From positions 1 through 12,751 of the forward strand of contig CBDVCD010000074.1 of the NCBI GenBank assembly GCA_965372385.1: a DNA stretch of 12,751 nt, read 5' to 3'. The stretch's first letter is position 1; the number at the start of each line of letters is the position of its first letter. Under the pieces are notes generated by a model that was not told the origin of the DNA, searched no databases, and saw only the letters and a program-made list of their open reading frames with translations. Below are positions 8,607 through 12,751 of the stretch, piece by piece. Both the position numbers and the translations under genes were made by a program. The DNA is from JASJBU01 sp965372385 (GTDB lineage Bacteria; Pseudomonadota; Gammaproteobacteria; Chromatiales; Chromatiaceae).

Positions 8607-9716
8607 ATGGATATCGTGCCCTATCTGAAATTGATGGTGCAGAAGAATGGATCCGATCTCTTTTTCAGTACCGGCGCGCCACCGAATCTGAAGGCCGAGG
8701 GCGAGACCCGTCCCATCGGTTCCTCGCCTCTGCAAGCCGGGCAGGTACGCAAACTTGCCTACGGGGTGATGAGCGACGCACAGATCAAGGAGTTCGAATC
8801 CACTCTAGAGTGTAACCTGGCCATCTCGATCAGCAACCTGGGACGCTTCCGCGTGAATGTCTTCAGACAGCGCGGCGATGCGGCGATGGTGATTCGTTAC
8901 ATCAAGGGTGTCATCCCACCGGTAGAGGCACTCAATCTGCCGGTCATTCTCAAGGAGCTGATCATGGAGCCGCGCGGCCTGATCCTGGTGGTAGGCTCCA
9001 CCGGCTCGGGTAAGTCCACCACCCTGGCCTCCATGATCGAACACCGTAATCAACACAAGGCGGGGCATATCCTCACCATCGAGGATCCCATCGAGTATCT
9101 CTACACGCATAAGAAATCGGTGGTGGATCAGCGTGAGGTAGGCATAGATACCCTCTCCTATGAGAATGCCCTGAAAAACGCCATGCGTGAGGCACCGGAC
9201 GTGATCCTGATCGGCGAGATCCGGGATATGTCCAACATGCAGCATGCAGTGGCCTATGCGGAGACCGGCCATCTCTGCCTTTCTACCCTGCATGCCAACA
9301 ACGCCAACCAGGCCCTCGACCGTATCATCAACTTCTTTCCCGACAGCGCCCAGAACCAGCTCTACATGGATCTCTCCCTGAATCTGCGGGCGGTGATCTC
9401 CCAGCGCCTGGTAAAAGGCAAGAATGGCCAGCGCCTGCCGGCGGTGGAGATCATGCTGCTCAGCACCTACATCTCGGATCTGATTAAGAAGGGTGATATC
9501 CATGCGATTAAAGAGGTAATGGAGCAGGGCACGGAACGGGGCATGCAGACCTTTGACCAATCCCTCTATAAACTCTACCAGGAGGGCAAGATCACTCTGG
9601 AAGAGGCGCTGAGCAACGCGGACTCCCGCAACAACCTCTCCCTGAAGATTCGCCTCTCCGACAACGACGACCTCGAGGTACCCGGCGGTCTGAGCATGCA
9701 TGAAGAGGAATTTTAA
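8607..9716 (+). CDS. pilU: Type IV pilus twitching ATPase PilU
   Basis: Cytosolic hexameric ATPase that assists PilT in retracting type IV pili for twitching motility, surface sensing and DNA uptake. The 369-residue protein has the PilT/PilU plan: an N-terminal PAS-like domain (about 1-100), Walker A GSTGSGKST (Lys136), Asp box IEDPIEYLYTHKKSVVDQREVG (starting at 158), Walker B APDVILIGEIRD (catalytic-region Glu204) and His box CLSTLHANNANQALDRIINFFP (starting at 224). The first residues (KLMVQKNGSDLFF), the His-box wording and the C-terminal GMQTFDQ...NADS...LKIRL pattern are those of PilU and not PilT; the tail is somewhat shorter than in Pseudomonas PilU. AGGAG (8593-8597) lies nine bases before the start. 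pilT often lies beside pilU but is not in this window. Confidence in PilU over PilT is high, not absolute. Confidence 0.93.
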   Translation: MDIVPYLKLMVQKNGSDLFFSTGAPPNLKAEGETRPIGSSPLQAGQVRKLAYGVMSDAQIKEFESTLECNLAISISNLGRFRVNVFRQRGDAAMVIRYIKGVIPPVEALNLPVILKELIMEPRGLILVVGSTGSGKSTTLASMIEHRNQHKAGHILTIEDPIEYLYTHKKSVVDQREVGIDTLSYENALKNAMREAPDVILIGEIRDMSNMQHAVAYAETGHLCLSTLHANNANQALDRIINFFPDSAQNQLYMDLSLNLRAVISQRLVKGKNGQRLPAVEIMLLSTYISDLIKKGDIHAIKEVMEQGTERGMQTFDQSLYKLYQEGKITLEEALSNADSRNNLSLKIRLSDNDDLEVPGGLSMHEEEF

Positions 9717-9854
9717 GCGAAAGGCAAGCAAAACCAAGCCTATTGGAGGTTTACAGAGAGTCAGATTTATTTCAACCGCACTCCCTTGACTGGCGTTAAC
9801 CCGCCTATCGCCGGCATAATAGAGTTATTGTAAGCACTATCGGATCAATGACTC

Positions 9855-12359
9855 ATGTCTGCAAAACACCAGAACATCCATCCCAAAAACAGTGACCCTT
9901 GTCAAAAGGTCATGACCCATCTATCGCCGTTGAGGATGGACAGCGAAGCAATCTCCTACGACTTCCAGCGCTATTTTGCCCACACCCTGGGACGGGACGA
10001 TCGCTGTACCTCCGGCCACTATCCCTATCAGGCACTGGCCATGGCACTGCGTGACCGTTTGATCGAACGTTGGAAAAACTCCCGCAGGGCCTATGTGGAG
10101 ACGGATTGCAGACGCACCTTCTATCTCTCCCTGGAATTCCTCATGGGCCGCGCCCTCAGCAACACCATGCTCAACCTGGGTGTTACGGACCAGGTGACAC
10201 AGGCACTCTATGATCTGGGCCTGAGTATCGAAGATATCGAGGACAATGAGCCGGATGCGGGTTTAGGCAACGGCGGCCTGGGGCGGCTCGCCGCCTGCTT
10301 TCTCGATAGCTGCGCCACCCTGCAGCTGCCGGTACGTGGCTATGGCCTGCGCTATGAGTACGGCATGTTTCGCCAGCATATTGCGAACGGTCAGCAGATC
10401 GAGGATCCGGACCACTGGCTGCGAGACGGCAACCCCTGGGAGCTGGAGCGTCCGGAATATACCCAGCGTATCCAATTCGGCGGGCATACTGAACAATACG
10501 ATGGGGCGCCTCACTGGGTAGACACCCACGATGTGCTGGCAGTGCCCTACGACATCCCGGTACCGGGCTTCCGTAACGGCACAGTCAACACCCTGCGTCT
10601 GTGGAAAGCCGCCGCCACCGATGAGTTCGACCTGGGGGAATTCAATGCCGGCGGTTACGCGGAATCGGTGGAGGCCAAGAACCATGCGGAGCATATCACC
10701 ATGGTACTCTACCCCAATGACGCCAGTGAAAACGGTAAAGAGCTGCGGCTACGTCAGCAGTACTTTCTCGCCGCCGCCAGCCTCAAGGATGTGATACGTG
10801 AGTGGAAAGAGAACCACCAGGGCTTCGATGGGTTTGCCGAGAAAAACTGTTTCCAGCTGAACGATACTCACCCGAGTATTTCAGTCGCAGAGTTGATGCG
10901 CCAGCTGATGGACGAGCAGCATTTGAACTGGGATAAAGCCTGGCAGATCACCAACCGGACGATGGCCTATACCAACCATACCCTGCTGCCCGAGGCTCTG
11001 GAGCGTTGGCCGGTGCGGATATTCAAATACCTGCTACCCCGTCTGCTGGAGATTATCTACGAAATCAATGGCCGCTTTCTCAGCCAGGTGGCGCAGCACT
11101 GGCCAGGCGATACCGAGCGGATGCGCCGCATGTCGATCATCGAAGAGGGCCATGAGCCGATGGTGCGCATGGCCTATCTAGCGATAGTGGGCAGCTTTTC
11201 GGTCAACGGGGTTGCCGAACTGCATACCCAACTGCTCAAGGATGGCCTGTTTCATGACTTTTTCGCACTCTGGCCAAACAAATTCAACAACAAGACCAAT
11301 GGTGTCACACCTCGCCGCTGGCTCGCAGGCTGCAATCCAGGTCTACGCGATCTGATCGACAAAACCATTGGCAACGGCTGGATATCCCATCTACCCGATC
11401 TGGCAAAACTGCAGGACAAGATTGAAGACGCCGAGTTTCGCCGCGAATGGCGAGCAATCAAACAGCAAAACAAGGCCCAACTCGCCGTCATGGTCAAGGA
11501 GGATTGTGATGTGGACTTCCCCATCGACGCCATGTTCGATGTCCAGGTCAAACGCATCCACGAGTATAAGCGCCAACTACTCAACATCCTGCATATCATC
11601 CACCTCTACAACCGCATCAAGCGGTCCGAAACGGGGAACTGGACCAAACGTTGTGTGCTTATTGGCGGCAAGGCGGCCCCCGGTTATTACATGGCAAAGC
11701 TGATCATCAAGCTGACTAACAATGTCGCCAAGGTGATCAACAACGATCCGGATGTCGGAGACCTGCTGAAAGTGGCATTTCTGCCCAACTACCGGGTCTC
11801 GGCGATGGAGGTGATCGCACCCGGCGCGGATCTTTCCGAACAGATCTCCACTGCCGGCAAGGAGGCCTCTGGCACCGGTAACATGAAATTCATGATGAAC
11901 GGCGCCGTCACTATGGGCACCCTGGATGGTGCGAATATCGAGATCCTTGAAGAGGTAGGGAATGACAACTTCTTCCTCTTTGGCCTCACTACCTTGGAGG
12001 TAGAGGAGTTGCGTCCCCACTACAACCCGGACGCCATCATCAATCGGGATCCCGCGCTGCAAAAGGTTATGCAATTGCTGGAGAGTGGCTATTTCAACCA
12101 GTTCGAAGCTGGCTTGTTCGACCCGATCGTCGAAGCGATCCGGAATCCCTATGATCCCTGGATGACGGCAGCGGATTTTCATGATTATATCAATGCCCAG
12201 GAGGAGGCGGCCCAGGCCTATCAGGATCAAGAGCGCTGGCTACGCATGAGCATCATCAACAGCGCCAAGAGCGGTCGTTTCTCCACCGACCGCACCATGG
12301 AGGAGTACAACCGGGACATCTGGCGTTTACAGCCAATCCCCATAACCACTCAAGAATGA
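9855..12359 (+). CDS. glgP: Glycogen (maltodextrin) phosphorylase
   Basis: Releases glucose-1-phosphate from the non-reducing ends of glycogen or maltodextrin by phosphorolysis, in the cytosol, with pyridoxal phosphate as cofactor. The 834-residue protein (E. coli GlgP is 815) shows the GT35 motifs: EFLMGRAL (94-101), EPDAGLGNGGLGRLAACFLDS (from 132), LNDTHPS (335-341), NGVTPRRWL (482-490), RIHEYKRQLLN (567-577) and the cofactor site EASGTGNMKFMMNGA with the Schiff-base Lys678. Nothing is truncated. The N-terminus is uncertain: no good ribosome site precedes the first ATG, and in-frame ATGs at 9912 and 9936 are alternatives; conserved similarity should begin around residue 30. Its stop overlaps the start of the ycgL gene. 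GlgP and MalP types cannot be separated safely by eye, and no other glycogen gene is in the window. Confidence 0.96.
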   Translation: MSAKHQNIHPKNSDPCQKVMTHLSPLRMDSEAISYDFQRYFAHTLGRDDRCTSGHYPYQALAMALRDRLIERWKNSRRAYVETDCRRTFYLSLEFLMGRALSNTMLNLGVTDQVTQALYDLGLSIEDIEDNEPDAGLGNGGLGRLAACFLDSCATLQLPVRGYGLRYEYGMFRQHIANGQQIEDPDHWLRDGNPWELERPEYTQRIQFGGHTEQYDGAPHWVDTHDVLAVPYDIPVPGFRNGTVNTLRLWKAAATDEFDLGEFNAGGYAESVEAKNHAEHITMVLYPNDASENGKELRLRQQYFLAAASLKDVIREWKENHQGFDGFAEKNCFQLNDTHPSISVAELMRQLMDEQHLNWDKAWQITNRTMAYTNHTLLPEALERWPVRIFKYLLPRLLEIIYEINGRFLSQVAQHWPGDTERMRRMSIIEEGHEPMVRMAYLAIVGSFSVNGVAELHTQLLKDGLFHDFFALWPNKFNNKTNGVTPRRWLAGCNPGLRDLIDKTIGNGWISHLPDLAKLQDKIEDAEFRREWRAIKQQNKAQLAVMVKEDCDVDFPIDAMFDVQVKRIHEYKRQLLNILHIIHLYNRIKRSETGNWTKRCVLIGGKAAPGYYMAKLIIKLTNNVAKVINNDPDVGDLLKVAFLPNYRVSAMEVIAPGADLSEQISTAGKEASGTGNMKFMMNGAVTMGTLDGANIEILEEVGNDNFFLFGLTTLEVEELRPHYNPDAIINRDPALQKVMQLLESGYFNQFEAGLFDPIVEAIRNPYDPWMTAADFHDYINAQEEAAQAYQDQERWLRMSIINSAKSGRFSTDRTMEEYNRDIWRLQPIPITTQE

Positions 12360-12634
12360 GCCAGCTCCCGCCTACTCAGCACTGCTGGATCTACCGCAGT
12401 CCACGCCGGGACGAGATGTACCTCTACCTGAGCCAGGAGGCACGCTTTGAGGCAGTGCCCGAAGCCCTGCTGCAGCGCTTCGGCGCGCCCAAGCTGGTAA
12501 TGGAACTGGAACTGCACCCTGAACGGAAACTGGCAAGAGAAGATGTCAATAAAGTTCTGGCGAACCTGCAGACGCAGGGATTTCATCTACAGATGCCACC
12601 GGAGATCAAACCGAAGCTGTATCATGGGGAGTGA
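12356..12634 (+). CDS. ycgL: YcgL family protein (DUF709), function unknown
   Basis: Small, probably cytosolic protein of the YcgL family, found mainly in gammaproteobacteria; no established function is known to me. The 92-residue product matches the family in length and pattern: an N-terminal CWIYRSPRRDEMYLYL strand pair (10-25), FEAVPEALLQRFGAPKLVMEL (from 31, the conserved phenylalanine-glycine-proline turn), LARED followed by VNKVLANLQTQGFHLQMP (66-86), which gives helix then strand. It starts inside the stop codon of glgP (ATGA, 4-base overlap) and has no ribosome site of its own, so translation depends on glgP. Such coupling suggests matched expression with glycogen phosphorylase, though a role in glycogen metabolism is only inference. 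No clear terminator follows in the remaining 117 bases. Confidence 0.9.
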   Translation: MSQLPPTQHCWIYRSPRRDEMYLYLSQEARFEAVPEALLQRFGAPKLVMELELHPERKLAREDVNKVLANLQTQGFHLQMPPEIKPKLYHGE

Positions 12635-12658
12635 TCTTCGATTCAACTAGAATGGACA

Positions 12659-12751
12659 GGTTCAACCTAGAACCCTCAGTTGGATGGGATAGAGTTTGCG
12701 TTTGTGGTGGTGCAGGTCAAGGCACAATGACGCGGAATAGTTATTCTATTC
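12659..12751. repeat. Small inverted repeats in the downstream spacer, cut by the window edge
   Basis: After ycgL there is no gene start that I can support. Two short inverted repeats stand out: GGTTC-AACCTA-GAACC (12659-12674) and GAATAG-TTATT-CTATTC (12735-12751), the latter ending exactly at the last base. Neither has a T-run, so neither is called a terminator. The second, in an AT-rich patch after a GC-rich gene, could be part of a longer dispersed repeat or structured leader outside the window. Confidence 0.35.

Noticed and set aside
9787..9821. TTGACT and CATAAT upstream of glgP as a sigma70 promoter
   Set aside because: The boxes are 23 bp apart, too far for a standard sigma70 promoter; no better -35 box lies at 16-18 bp from CATAAT, so no glgP promoter is called.

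Overview
The window is ordinary, gene-dense, moderately GC-rich bacterial chromosome. Eleven protein genes look intact. I found no tRNA, rRNA, CRISPR array, prophage or insertion sequence. Several features point to a gammaproteobacterium outside the Enterobacterales: a YcgL-family gene, a DUF1415 gene, a PilU twitching ATPase, and a groESL operon with a textbook CIRCE operator (HrcA control, absent from E. coli). A Chromatiales-like or related sulfur-oxidiser lineage would fit, but that is inference from gene content and not a phylogeny.

Layout. (1) 52-2260, minus strand: the groES-groEL chaperonin operon. It has a sigma70-like promoter overlapping a perfect CIRCE inverted repeat, an intercistronic hairpin, and a strong intrinsic terminator. 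(2) 2261-2592: non-coding spacer with several short inverted repeats. (3) 2593-6976, plus strand: a Glu/Leu/Phe/Val-type (probably glutamate) dehydrogenase, a SLC13/DASS anion transporter and an HtpX-like M48 membrane protease, spaced 11 and 21 bp apart. A MazG-like nucleotide pyrophosphohydrolase follows after 92 bp. (4) 6996-7103: a 108-bp imperfect palindromic element in the gap between converging genes. (5) 7112-8462, minus strand: a MOSC-domain protein and a DUF1415 protein whose reading frames overlap. (6) 8607-9716, plus strand: pilU, without pilT beside it. (7) 9855-12634, plus strand: glycogen phosphorylase and a YcgL-family gene sharing an ATGA stop/start overlap. (8) 12635-12751: non-coding, ending in a small palindrome at the window edge.

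The genes do not form one pathway. They are separate housekeeping units: protein folding, nitrogen/carbon-skeleton metabolism with an anion importer, membrane-protein quality control, nucleotide-pool cleaning, a molybdenum-cofactor-type protein, type IV pilus retraction and glycogen breakdown. I did not find a convincing undescribed system. The points most worth a second look are the operator/promoter architecture at groES, the palindromic element at 6996-7103, and the conserved-unknown partners joined by overlap (DUF1415 with MOSC, YcgL with GlgP).
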